Shown in pieces: positions 35,301-42,160 of a stretch of DNA of 64,000 nucleotides. The stretch is taken from NCBI GenBank assembly GCA_903813345.2, contig CAIIXF020000011.1, positions 21,001,754 through 21,065,753 of the forward strand. The letters are read 5' to 3'. Numbering within the stretch: position 1 is the first letter of the stretch; every line of letters begins with the position of its first letter. The position numbers and the translations under genes are program-made. Under the pieces are notes generated by a model. It saw nothing but the letters and a program-made list of their open reading frames with translations, did not search any database and was not told the origin of the DNA. The stretch is from Owenia fusiformis (lineage: Eukaryota > Annelida > Polychaeta > Sabellida > Oweniidae).

Positions 35301-37104
35301 GCAGGGTCCTTGTATTAAAAACTATCTAGAAAACTATACAAAATATATCATTTCTCCATGAAATTAATACACAAAGTAGTTAGGTTGTTGGTCTTTATTA
35401 TTGGAAAGTTTAAAGTAATTTTATCAAAAACCAACAAAAATAGAGCAGGGCGTCCAAGACTTTTGGATCACCCCTCGTAAATGGCAGGTGGTGAAATTTT
35501 TCCTGTTGATGCCTTGTGTCCCTTGTCAGAATCACTTCTCACAAATTTTAAGTAAAGTGCTTCTGTAATGTTATAGCTGTTATGTAATAAAATGAACATG
35601 TCATTTATTTGCACTGATGTTTTGTCACTAATAAGGCATCTATTAATTATTACAATACACCATCAACGTGATAATTTGAAGACAATGAATGGCTTTTGGA
35701 GATATCTGAAACTATCATTTTTAATAACACATTTTGTGTATATTTCAGGAACGTGAACAACTCCGGGAGATGCAATTAGCTCGAGAAGCTGAGGAACGCC
35801 AACTACGCGATCAAGCAAGGCGACAAGAAGAGGAATACACCCGCGAGAAACTCTTGTTAAGTACGCAGACTAGGGAAAATAGAATGAATGAAGATATGAG
35901 ACGAATTGAGAAATATGGACATTATGAGGTGCAAGACCAAGGCAATAGGCCACCACAGGCCCGAAGCCCAAACTATGCTGGCCCTAAAGCTACCCTTAAT
36001 GCCCCTCCTCCCCCAGAGAGGAAATCATCATATGAGTATACAAATCCTATGAACATGTCCCAGTCTCAACAGCCTGCTCCCCAGCAGCCTAGTGGTAGTC
36101 AGTCTATGCCTTATGCCTATGTTCCTCCCCACTCAGGTGGTCCCGGGCCTGCCACATCACAACCGGCCTACTCATCACTCCCCGCCAGTAGCTACGGCCC
36201 CACTGGGAGTTATGCCCCACAGGGACAGCAGAGGGCCCAATCTCAGTACTCATCATCTGGATCGAATGAACCACAGACCACAAAGTACTATGGGAATTAT
36301 CCACCTCATCCTCCGCAATCAGGAGCTCATCCAGCTCCTCAGCCTCACCCCTATAACCCCAACTCTCAGCTGTATACCCAGCCGACATCACAGCCTCAGG
36401 CATATCAGCCACAGGGCTATAACCCTCCACAAACCCCCACATCCTCACACTATGACCCTAGTCAGCAGCAAAGAGGCCCGGGGAGAAGGCCAGAGCCTCA
36501 ACAACCCCCAAGGGAGCCCCCTACAGCTGCCACTAAAAAAAGTGTGTCATTTGACTCAAGGCCTCCCATGGATATGGTGGAGAATAGAGGGCCCCAGGGA
36601 CAAATGGGGGACAACCGAGGTCCACAGAGGCAAATTATGGACAATAGAGGCCAACAACCCCAGGGGCAGATGATGGATAATCGAGGGGGACCTCCAAGTG
36701 GGTATCCCTACCAGCAACAAGCATACCATCCTGCGGGAGGCTACAAAGAGGATACCCCACCCCCTCCTCTACCTACTAGCCCCCCTCCCAATGACACTGA
36801 CCCACGTGGGTATGGGGCAGAAAATATGCCACCACGAACCCCTGAAAATAATAATGATGCAAAATATGAGACTGGACCTACCCCCAGTATCATAGGAGCC
36901 CAAGAAGTATATAGAGACCCTAGACAGAGACTGTTGGCTGCTAAACAACAAAATCCAAGAAACCCTGGCCAAGACAAAATGTCATTTAGGGATAAAATGA
37001 AAATGTTCGCTACCGAAGCAGGCGAGGATGGCACTCCTAGGGAAAAATCAAAAGTGTCAAGTAAACAACGTTCTATAGAGACATCTATAAATGGACAGAG
37101 GTAG
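20218..37104 (+). CDS. AFDN: afadin (AF-6/canoe), 3' part from the PDZ domain to the stop
   Basis: Afadin is an actin-linked adaptor of cell-cell adherens junctions; its PDZ domain binds nectin tails. Eleven exons splice in frame: 20218-20361, 25743-25808, 26027-26219, 26945-27103, 28396-29965, 30187-30316, 31501-31622, 32027-32141, 32515-32538, 33948-34061 and 35749-37104. They sum to 3993 nt, 1330 residues plus stop. The PDZ domain (MGLSIVAAR, GIYIKSVVKEGAAD, LQAGDQLLEVDGKNL) is followed by the afadin-typical ATLLSQPSP, KPRPQSE and SKSQEQ. Then come a Pro-rich linker, an acidic/basic coiled coil, a Pro/Gln/Tyr-rich tail and the conserved IIGAQEVYRDPRQR and DKMKMFATEAGEDGTP. The Ras-association, FHA and DIL domains expected upstream are not found in the window, so the gene is partial. 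The stretch after the PDZ is longer than in vertebrate afadin, mainly from low-complexity tail. Confidence 0.93.
20362..24380. other. afadin intron, no further feature seen
   Basis: A 5.4-kb intron runs from 20362 to 25742. This first 4 kb is AT-rich with no recognised exon or transposon end. The rest of the intron carries the hairpin repeat at 24381 and a GTCACCACC copy at 25383. Confidence 0.6.
24381..24524. repeat. long hairpin repeat, copy H1
   Basis: Left arm: GGTTATGCACTGGGAGG, TTGGATACAGGGAATATCCC, then GAGGGATATACAATATATC. The core is GAGGGACCGAAGGGACCGAG. The right arm is the inverted counterpart of the left with scattered mismatches (GATATTCCATGTATCC, then CGACCGTGCATAACT). Relatives are at 49720, 50273, 51082, 51405 and 52221. 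H6 (52221-53252) matches H1 in reverse orientation. No coding function; mechanism of spread unknown. Confidence 0.8.
24556..24712. repeat. module linked to hairpin H1, found inverted at 51876-52030
   Basis: It holds CCCGGGAGCGGGATGGATAT, TATCTGCCCGCATTTGGCC and an imperfect palindrome around GGAGCGGGACATATACAATA. The reverse complement at 51876-52030 is nearly identical and also sits next to a hairpin copy, so hairpin and module moved or were copied together. Confidence 0.75.
25383..25505 (+). repeat. GTCACCACC repeat family, interior-deleted copy in an afadin intron
   Basis: Contains GGTGACATATTGTTATAGTC, the GGCGGTTGGTGTTCAGC segment, CTGTAACAAATGGCAGGTGG and the TTTTGCATGTTAATGGCTTG end. 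Confidence 0.8.
25743..25808 (+). CDS. AFDN: afadin exon, PDZ middle
   Basis: Acceptor TATTTACAG|GGAGAT and donor CTA|GTAAGT. The 22 codons GDRQEEKGIYIKSVVKEGAA(DL) form the PDZ beta2-beta3 region and start of helix 1. Phase 0 at both ends. Confidence 0.95.
26027..26219 (+). CDS. AFDN: afadin exon, PDZ end
   Basis: Acceptor TTCCAG|GATAAACG and donor AGAG|GTAGGT, ending in phase 1. It encodes DKRLQAGDQLLEVDGKNL, helix 2 (TQEKAAELMTKTG) and the afadin-specific AKQAAIYQGLATLLSQPSP extension that directly follows the PDZ in this family. Confidence 0.95.
26945..27103 (+). CDS. AFDN: afadin exon, linker after the PDZ
   Basis: Acceptor ACAATTTCAG|CGTTCC continues the phase 1 codon. The donor is CCTA|GTCAGT, found because only this site joins in frame to the next exon to give SSKSQEQIRS, matching the conserved SKSQ motif of afadin. 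The frame that stays open past the splice site into the intron is a different one. It encodes a Gln/Gly/Lys-rich linker with KPRPQSED. Confidence 0.88.
27483..28196. mobile_element. non-autonomous hAT element in an afadin intron, 8-bp target duplication
   Basis: The 698-bp body at 27491-28188 starts TAGGGGTGGGACGG and ends CCGTCCCATCCCTA, a 14-bp inverted repeat with one mismatch. It is flanked by a perfect 8-bp direct repeat GTAATTAT (27483-27490 and 28189-28196), the hAT signature. Sub-terminal regions carry repeated CGAACCGAACCG and TTCGGATC motifs, typical transposase-binding arrays. No transposase reading frame remains. Confidence 0.92.
28396..29965 (+). CDS. AFDN: afadin exon, large Pro-rich linker
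   Basis: Acceptor TATTTTCAG|GCTCAA completes a serine codon; donor TTCAG|GTGAGT leaves phase 2. The 1570-nt exon encodes SKSQEQIRSTSTSNL and two further SKSTSNL/SISQPNL-like Ser-rich motifs. It continues with long Pro-rich stretches (NLPPPPEIPPPPADLDGYVD and DDLPPPPPPQDGG, candidate SH3, WW or profilin ligands) and ends in a Lys/Glu-rich segment leading into the coiled coil. Vertebrate afadin has Pro-rich DLPPPPPPP segments in the equivalent place. Confidence 0.93.
30187..30316 (+). CDS. AFDN: afadin exon, start of charged coiled coil
   Basis: Acceptor ACGTTTCAG|GACACC, donor TCG|GTAAGT. It encodes TPDEEARLQKLRLDQEFQRR then LDESKNDDDEEGDSDSEL, aligning with the vertebrate afadin region in which an EFQ/WQFQKRL helix precedes an acidic run. 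Starts in phase 2, ends in phase 0. Confidence 0.93.
31501..31622 (+). CDS. AFDN: afadin exon, coiled coil
   Basis: Acceptor TGTCCTTAG|GGTCGT, donor GAAAG|GTAAAG, ending in phase 2. It encodes GRRELLRRMQEDLAQRRKKS and more Glu/Gln/Arg-rich helix. Confidence 0.92.
32027..32141 (+). CDS. AFDN: afadin exon, coiled coil
   Basis: Acceptor AATTCCAG|ACAAAA, donor AGA|GTGAGT. Encodes RLEQFEKQREQEKQKMAAKQ and continuing charged helix. Starts in phase 2, ends in phase 0. Confidence 0.92.
32515..32538 (+). CDS. AFDN: afadin microexon, 24 nt
   Basis: A 24-nt exon encoding IEEERKER lies between TTTTTACAG and the donor CGG|GTAAGA. It is phase 0 on both sides, so it can be included or skipped without changing frame. 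Its eight residues continue the charged helix of its neighbours (…FLRKQR before, EMREKQRREAEE after). The strong donor and polypyrimidine tract support it, but eight codons cannot be proven from sequence alone. Confidence 0.72.
32660..32855. mobile_element. MITE with CAGGGTGT ends in an afadin intron
   Basis: Left end TA-CAGGGTGTTCACT, right end AGTGGACACCCTG-TA, with TA on both sides and about 190 bp between. A second partial right end (CAGTGAACACCCTGTA) follows about 25 bp further on. The ends resemble those of the fold-back element at 53357-55300. Confidence 0.65.
33948..34061 (+). CDS. AFDN: afadin exon, coiled coil
   Basis: Acceptor GTTGTATAG|GAGATG, donor TTA|GTAAGA, phase 0 at both ends. 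The 38 codons include EMREKQRREAEEHKKQQQQ and EEERIRQRKMEEIRKKK. Confidence 0.93.
34399..35479. mobile_element. mariner/Tc1-type element, decayed
   Basis: TA-CGAGGGGTGATCCAAAAG begins a terminal inverted repeat. The right end, CTTTTGGATCACCCCTCG-TA, is its exact inverse, and similarity continues for about 190 bp on each side (both arms contain ACCCGGAACGGTATT). The body is 1077 bp with TA duplications. It is too short for an intact mariner and holds only fragments of a transposase on the minus strand. It lies in an afadin intron and inside an older repeat. Confidence 0.9.
34860..35203 (-). pseudogene. mariner transposase relic
   Basis: Two overlapping minus-strand frames keep recognisable pieces of the C-terminal catalytic domain. 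One reads IIMSHDNGCTCQ, around the second catalytic Asp of the DD34D triad (normally HDNAR or HDNAP). The other reads FFLFSKLKGWLKE and FYSLNEV, which follow the third catalytic Asp in the family. That third Asp is lost here (HVIFFLF where CDFFLF is expected), and a frameshift separates the pieces. Non-functional. Confidence 0.8.
35749..37104 (+). CDS. AFDN: afadin last exon
   Basis: Acceptor TATATTTCAG|GAACGT; the exon runs to TAG at 37102-37104. It first completes the coiled coil (EREQLREMQLAREAEERQLR). A Pro/Gln/Tyr/Ser-rich low-complexity tail follows, with three tandem repeats of an M-x-DNRG-x-Q type motif near 36590-36690. The exon ends with the family-conserved IIGAQEVYRDPRQRLLAAKQ and MSFRDKMKMFATEAGEDGTP. 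The terminal SSKQRSIETSING is not a recognised PDZ ligand. In vertebrates the C-terminal region of long isoforms binds F-actin. Confidence 0.95.
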   Translation, partial: EREQLREMQLAREAEERQLRDQARRQEEEYTREKLLLSTQTRENRMNEDMRRIEKYGHYEVQDQGNRPPQARSPNYAGPKATLNAPPPPERKSSYEYTNPMNMSQSQQPAPQQPSGSQSMPYAYVPPHSGGPGPATSQPAYSSLPASSYGPTGSYAPQGQQRAQSQYSSSGSNEPQTTKYYGNYPPHPPQSGAHPAPQPHPYNPNSQLYTQPTSQPQAYQPQGYNPPQTPTSSHYDPSQQQRGPGRRPEPQQPPREPPTAATKKSVSFDSRPPMDMVENRGPQGQMGDNRGPQRQIMDNRGQQPQGQMMDNRGGPPSGYPYQQQAYHPAGGYKEDTPPPPLPTSPPPNDTDPRGYGAENMPPRTPENNNDAKYETGPTPSIIGAQEVYRDPRQRLLAAKQQNPRNPGQDKMSFRDKMKMFATEAGEDGTPREKSKVSSKQRSIETSINGQR

Positions 37105-37515
37105 AACTCATTGATTGGTTGAGATATTCCCTGTGGATTCATCTATCCTCGGATTGGTTAATTATATCCAGTCTTAACTAATGAGTGTCACATGATCAAT
37201 TTTAGTGTGTTCAGTGATATCTAATCAATGGATGCAATAGAGTGTAGCTGAAGTGATGTACATGTAGTCCTCTAAGATGACATATTCAGCCTCACAAGCT
37301 CCCTGTTCAATGTATCATTGTAAGCACTCGCATAAGATATGTGTGATTTATGTAATATAAGCATTAACATTGTATCATATGTACATCAAAGATTGAGATT
37401 TTAGTGTAAGTGCCTCCATGGAAAATGAAGATGGTCATGAATCGTTACAGTCTGATGGACAGCCTAAATACATGTAAAAGGCTCAATATGGGCTGATTAG
37501 TATAAATAAATTAAA
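37105..37515 (+). other. afadin 3' UTR, proximal part
   Basis: Follows the stop codon. The first AATAAA is at 37505-37510, giving a possible short 3' UTR of about 0.4 kb. Further AATAAA hexamers downstream could extend it. Confidence 0.6.
37505..37510 (+). terminator. candidate polyadenylation signal of afadin
   Basis: AATAAA, the first canonical hexamer after the stop codon. A second one at 37519-37524 lies inside the adjoining MITE. Confidence 0.45.
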
Positions 37516-37696
37516 TACAATAAAACCTGTATGTTGAATAGTGAACACCCATGGAGCCACAAAATGTGTTCACTATTGGTGTTTACTAGAGAGGGGACTT
37601 AAAACAGGAGTCAATGTACAATGTGCCTTGAAGTGGTGTTCACTAGAAAGAGGTGTTTACTAGAGAGAGGTGTTCACTAAGACAGGATTTACTGTA
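37516..37696. mobile_element. pogo/Tigger-like MITE next to the afadin 3' end
   Basis: TA-CAATAAAACCTGTATGTTGA on the left faces GACAGGATTTACTG-TA on the right. The 177-bp interior repeats GTGTTCACTA and GTTTACTAGAGAG motifs. The ends match those of the 1.2-kb element at 56794-58044 and of the MITE at 38721. One of its ends supplies an AATAAA hexamer. Confidence 0.75.
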
Positions 37697-38720
37697 TGTG
37701 ACAGTTTTTGGGCTGTGCGCTAGACTGTATACAGAAAACAGAAGCATGGCCATTACATGACAATTTTGTGTGGGTTATCATCTATTATGGATACAGGCTC
37801 AAACTGTTTGGTGCCTTCGTTCAAAAATGCATGTGATTTTGCAAACTATATTTTGTATGTAATTTCTATATTCATATACTGCCTATTATTGTAAAAAATG
37901 GCTGCTTTGAAAATATATCCTCAGTTCTTCACTGAATTTTTAATATTTATGTATCTTTATTTAATACTGAAATCTGGTTTTCATTATCATTATACTTACA
38001 ATGTATTAATGCTAATACATTTAAGCTATCCAATAAGTCCAATTTTAGTTGATGAGTAATGCATCTACTGTGTATGGAAGGAGAATACAGAGAAAAATAA
38101 TACTTATCCACATGTGCACAGTCAGTTATTTACAAGAAATGTATTGTTTGAAAGTTTGATTATGTCATATAGTTCATCATGAAATTCTTATATGTGGAGG
38201 TTTATCTGTATTTATTTTCTTCATTTGTCATTTTCTGTTTCTTTGAAATTATCGAACGATCATGAATTTAATTAGTCAGTGAATATTTAAGTGATTGGTA
38301 TTACTGTTTGAGAAAGTATGAAATTTTGGAATTGATTATATTATACATGAATTTATGCATGAAATTATTTAATTGATAAATATTTTTAATGTACTGTACT
38401 TTACTAGCACAATGTTAGCCAAGAAATTTATATATTATAATCTAAAATGAATTAAAAATTCATATTTTTGCAATTTATACATACTGTAATAAATTATATA
38501 AATATTTCTAGATTAGATAGAGTTTGACAATTAGATCATGGTGCTGATATTCTCAATTTTGGTGTGGAGTGAGTCCAGAAATAGGATTAATTAAAATTGT
38601 GTTCAGATCACAGAAATAATGAAATTATTGAATGGGGAATTAATGGTTGGTGAATATTTCAATTTCAGTCTTTTTTTTACTTATTTCTAATTTGGATACA
38701 GTATGAGAAAGAAATAATAT
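37697..38720. other. intergenic or distal 3' UTR, no gene seen
   Basis: AT-rich with no coding evidence. Confidence 0.5.
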
Positions 38721-38882
38721 TACAGTAAAACCTGTTTAATCTGAACACAACTCGACCCAACCAAAAGTGTTCATTTTGGCACATTCAAGATTTTTAACAT
38801 AGAAGTCTATGGCACCCAAAATGTGTTTGCATGGAGAGATGTTCAGATAAGACAGATGTTCAGATAAATAGGATTTACTGAA
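38721..38882. mobile_element. pogo/Tigger-like MITE
   Basis: TA-CAGTAAAACCTGTTTAATC on the left faces GATAAATAGGATTTACTG on the right. The right TA is altered to AA. It is about 158 bp with GTTCAGATAA repeats and is non-coding. Confidence 0.75.
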
Positions 38883-39716
38883 AATTGTATTAATGTTGAG
38901 CCTCTCATATTTGTCTAATGACTATTTATATTCATTGCATTGGTATGACATCTATTGTTTATTGTATTGGTATGACATCTATTGTTCATTGTAGTATGAC
39001 ATCTATATATTGGACTGTTACTTTCATATTTTTACACTCTACTATAATTGTATATTTGTGTGTAGGCACACTTTCTCCAAGAACTATCAAACTTGTTTGA
39101 TGGTCATTAACTTCTATTCATATTTTTTATATATGGGGTGGCTGTCAGATTGAAGTCTGATCTCTATAAATAAAAATGAATAAACCATTTTTTGATAATG
39201 ACCACCATAATGACAATTACCTTGGAAAAATATATAATTATCACTTTAAATAAACTTATCCATCCAAGGAAACATATCACAAATCTTAGAACAATATGAA
39301 TAAAATATATATATTTTTCTAGTGCTAAAACCCTGTTGTGGAATATAACATCAGTTTCATCTAAATTCCCATACTTGTTGCATTTTGAAATTAACAGAAC
39401 TTCTGCTTCAGATTTATATTTGTAAGTAACTGTGTATTCTGTACATATTGTAGATTCTATAGAACAACAAACATATCTAACAGTTTATCATAAATAAAGC
39501 AATAATTATGTTACAGTAAATATATATTGTTTATTTTGTTTAATGAAGATACACAGAATTCCTCTTACACAGGGTGACACAAAAATACAACCTTTTAATT
39601 TTGGAAATATTCATCATGAAATCTTCTTGTGAAGAGCTTTTAGTACAACTTTCAAATTAGTCCAAATAGAGAAATCATGTTTTCTGTCAATTCATGCTCT
39701 TAGACCAAATCCTAAA
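38883..39716. other. intergenic, no gene seen
   Basis: AT-rich. Several AATAAA hexamers (for example near 39172) could serve as distal afadin poly(A) sites. Confidence 0.45.
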
Positions 39717-39840
39717 CAAGGCATTAACATGCAAAATTACACAACCTGCCATTTGTTATAGATGGTGACTGTTGTGGACAGTGGTAAGTGTTCGATGTCT
39801 GTAACAAATAGCAGGTGGTGACATATTGTAAGTTAATTCA
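39717..39840. repeat. GTCACCACC family, head-to-head composite copy
   Basis: The left part is the family's 3' end in reverse (CAAGGCATTAACATGCAAAA then CCTGCCATTTGTTA). The right part is the same end in forward orientation (CTGTAACAAATAGCAGGTGG then TGACATATTG). The two 3' ends therefore face outward from a shared centre, making a rearranged hairpin-like copy. Confidence 0.7.
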
Positions 39841-40138
39841 TCATTATTCACCAGTTTATTCCAAAAAAGTGAAGAGGACATATCATTGACAATATCATAT
39901 GTATGAAAGAAAAATTCAGAAATGACAATGGGAATGTTTTTGGCACTAGCGCATACTTTAACAGAAAATATGATCTCTTTAAATCTCAAAGTTGTATATC
40001 GTTGAACAGTCTGTACTCGCCCAAATTTAAGAAGATTCCATCATAATTGAGACATTCCAAAATTAAAGGATAACATTTTTTGCATTACCCTGGATATAAG
40101 GAGGTAGCAAACATCAAGTTTTCATCCTTTTTATCTGT

Positions 40139-40315
40139 TCAAGTTAAAAGCAGTGATGATGAGAAAATTGCAAGCAACATGTACAATGGAGCACCAATCT
40201 ATTCCATACAGTCTCTCTCTCAAAAGATCCGCGATGTGTTATCAATTAGTCAATTTATTAAGGATTCAAAGTGTAAAAATGGGGGAACATGTTTAAATTC
40301 TCAAACATTAAAAAA
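40139..40315 (+). CDS. candidate exon or exon relic with an EGF-like start
   Basis: An open segment from an acceptor-like TCTGTTCAAG to a donor-like AAAAAG|GTAATC reads VKSSDDEKIASN...FIKDSKCKNGGTCLNSQTLKK. The CKNGGTCLN piece matches the start of an EGF-like repeat, but the cysteines that should follow are absent and no partner exon was found. It could be a fragment of an extracellular protein gene or chance. Confidence 0.22.
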
Positions 40316-40340
40316 GGTAATCATAGTTACAGAAAAATAA

Positions 40341-41647
40341 TATGTTGTGGTGAAAATCTTTAGTTTTCCTGAAATAAAGTATGCACTTTTTGGATTTTTA
40401 GAAAATTGATATAACAAGGAATGATAGGAGCCAAAAATATTCTAAAATGGAAGCGGTTTTGTTTAGCTTGCTCACTAGATCCGATTCTCCTTTTAAAGAG
40501 GCTCTATACCATAGGATAGCACAATCAAGACCCCTCTGGACCTTTTTGCATATTGAGCTTCACCACATAGTCACCCATCTACTTAAAAGAAGAAGTCCCA
40601 AATCCCCCGCTTCAGTGTTAATTTGCGACTCTGGTGACCGATCTAATTATTTTCATGGATATTAATTCAATATAAAATTTTAAAATACTGGGAGAATTCC
40701 CCTGTTATCTGATTGGTTGTTAAATTTGTTTATCATGAACCTGATTGGCTGCTTGGTTCAAGGCGCTTGTGGGCGCTTGTGTGACTCAACGGGGATTCCC
40801 CTCGCTAGCCGAGGAATCAATTGTGTTTAATTCTGGAGGTTGGTTGTTCTGTTGATTATTTCAATATTTCAGCAATAATATACCCATACATTATTCTCGA
40901 GATATATCCTTGGTTTGTGAGATATTATATGAGCAATAACAATGGGACATCATTGCCCATCATTAATTGTCTGGGCGAGAAACCTATGGTATAATGCATC
41001 TTTAAGGTGGTTTACCCTTCATGTTCTTTAGTATAATAAGTGATGTATTGGCAGTCGATCAATTAATATATCTATCCCCATTATGATGACATACCCGATG
41101 ATATGCTGGTTTAACTCAATTGTATCCCCAATCTTAATCAATACATACAAACCCTGTTCAAGTGAAATCCTCATTTTCTCAGATGAACTCAAGTTGATCT
41201 AGTCTCAAGTAGATTCATGTGGGATTTATAAGTTATGTAACTTATTGATGAATGTATGAACATTAGGAATAGCATAATATGATGGCATCTAAAGATGTAC
41301 AGCAAAGTAAACATGAAACCCATTATGTGAATAGATCGACATCACTTATTACAAAATCCTCATTATCTCAGAAAAATTCAAGCTTATCGTGTCTAAACAA
41401 TTAAGTGGGAGAGTAGAATTCATTCTCAATAGTAAGAATAGGGCTTCTTGAACAGGACATTAAAGCTAAAGGCCTTTTTGAGAATGTTGGTTACTAGGTA
41501 TAACTCTCTATTCTAACTTTATTTTTACAACACTTCAAGAAGTTGTTGTTATATTTATTTTCACTAATGGCATGACTTCACAGTTTAATATGTCATCACT
41601 AAGACATGGTTACATCTTTCCGACAAATATCAAAAATATCTGAACAC
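40341..41647. other. intergenic, no gene seen
   Basis: Lies between the 3' ends of two convergent genes. No exon or transposon end recognised. Confidence 0.45.
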
Positions 41648-42092
41648 AGGGTTTCTATTGAATAGTTCTTCAATGTGTTTCTGATTTAGTTCATAGCACC
41701 TCTTAACACTGGGTTTCTATTGAATAGTTCTACAATGTATTTCTCATTATGTTCAAAGAACCTCTCCACACAGGGTTTCCACTGAATAGTTCTTCAATGT
41801 GTTTCTCATTTAGTTCATAGGTTCTCTCCACATTGGGTTTCTATTGAACAGTAATTTGATGTTTTTATCATTTAGTTCAAAGCACCTCTCCATGCAAGGT
41901 TTCTATTGAACAGTTCTTCAATGTGTTTCTCGTTTAGTTCATAGCACCTCTCCACACAGGGTTTCTATTGAACAGTAATTTGATGTTCCTATCATTCAGT
42001 TCAAAGCCCCTCTCCATGCAGGGTTTCTATTGAACAGTTCTTCAATGTGTTTCTCGTTTAGTTCATAGCACCTCTCCACACAGGGTTTCTGT
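41648..42092. repeat. 62-bp minisatellite built from the RMI1 coding end
   Basis: About seven tandem copies of a 62-bp unit. On the minus strand each unit corresponds to the RMI1 segment PCVERCYELNEKHIEELFN. Two subtypes exist: type A reads CTTCAATGTGTTTCTC on the plus strand and type B reads TAATTTGATGTTTTTATC. They run A A A B A B A from left to right, so a 124-bp A-B dimer has been amplified at the gene-proximal side. The first unit and part of the second are inside the coding sequence; the rest is in the presumed 3' UTR. Confidence 0.9.
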
Positions 42093-42160
42093 CCAGGACT
42101 CAAGCGTAAGTCCATAATACAACACAAATCTACCAGTTTCTGTTGACATCCTTTTAGACC
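41996..42160 (-). CDS. RMI1: RMI1-like last exon
   Basis: Acceptor ATCATTTCAG|GGTCTA, 55 codons ending in TGA. It encodes GLKGCQQKLVDLCCIMDLRL and then the segment PCVERCYELNEKHIEELFN. Because the 62-bp repeat unit is not a multiple of three, translation enters the second unit in a shifted frame and ends RNPAWRGALN-stop. Confidence 0.87.
   Translation of the reverse strand, partial: GLKGCQQKLVDLCCIMDLRLSPGQKPCVERCYELNEKHIEELFNRNPAWRGALN

Larger units (their letters stand above)
34313..35517 (+). repeat. GTCACCACC repeat copy split by a mariner-type insertion
   Basis: The left part (34313-34398) has the TATGTCACCATCTCACGTGG start and the GTAACAGTCTCCAACTTTTT segment. The right part (35480-35517) resumes at AAATGGCAGGTGGTGAAATT and ends TGATGCCTTG. 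Removing the insertion between them restores the family order at its CTGTAACAAATGGCAGG core. Confidence 0.85.

Noticed and set aside
35995-37142. Overlapping frames in other phases of the last afadin exon, both strands
   Set aside because: The same shadow effect in Pro/Gln-rich sequence. The frame kept here is the one with the conserved afadin C-terminal motifs.
40447-40665. 72-codon open frame starting MEAVLFSLLTRSDS
   Set aside because: No recognisable domain, no splice context, and not linked to the EGF-like fragment upstream.
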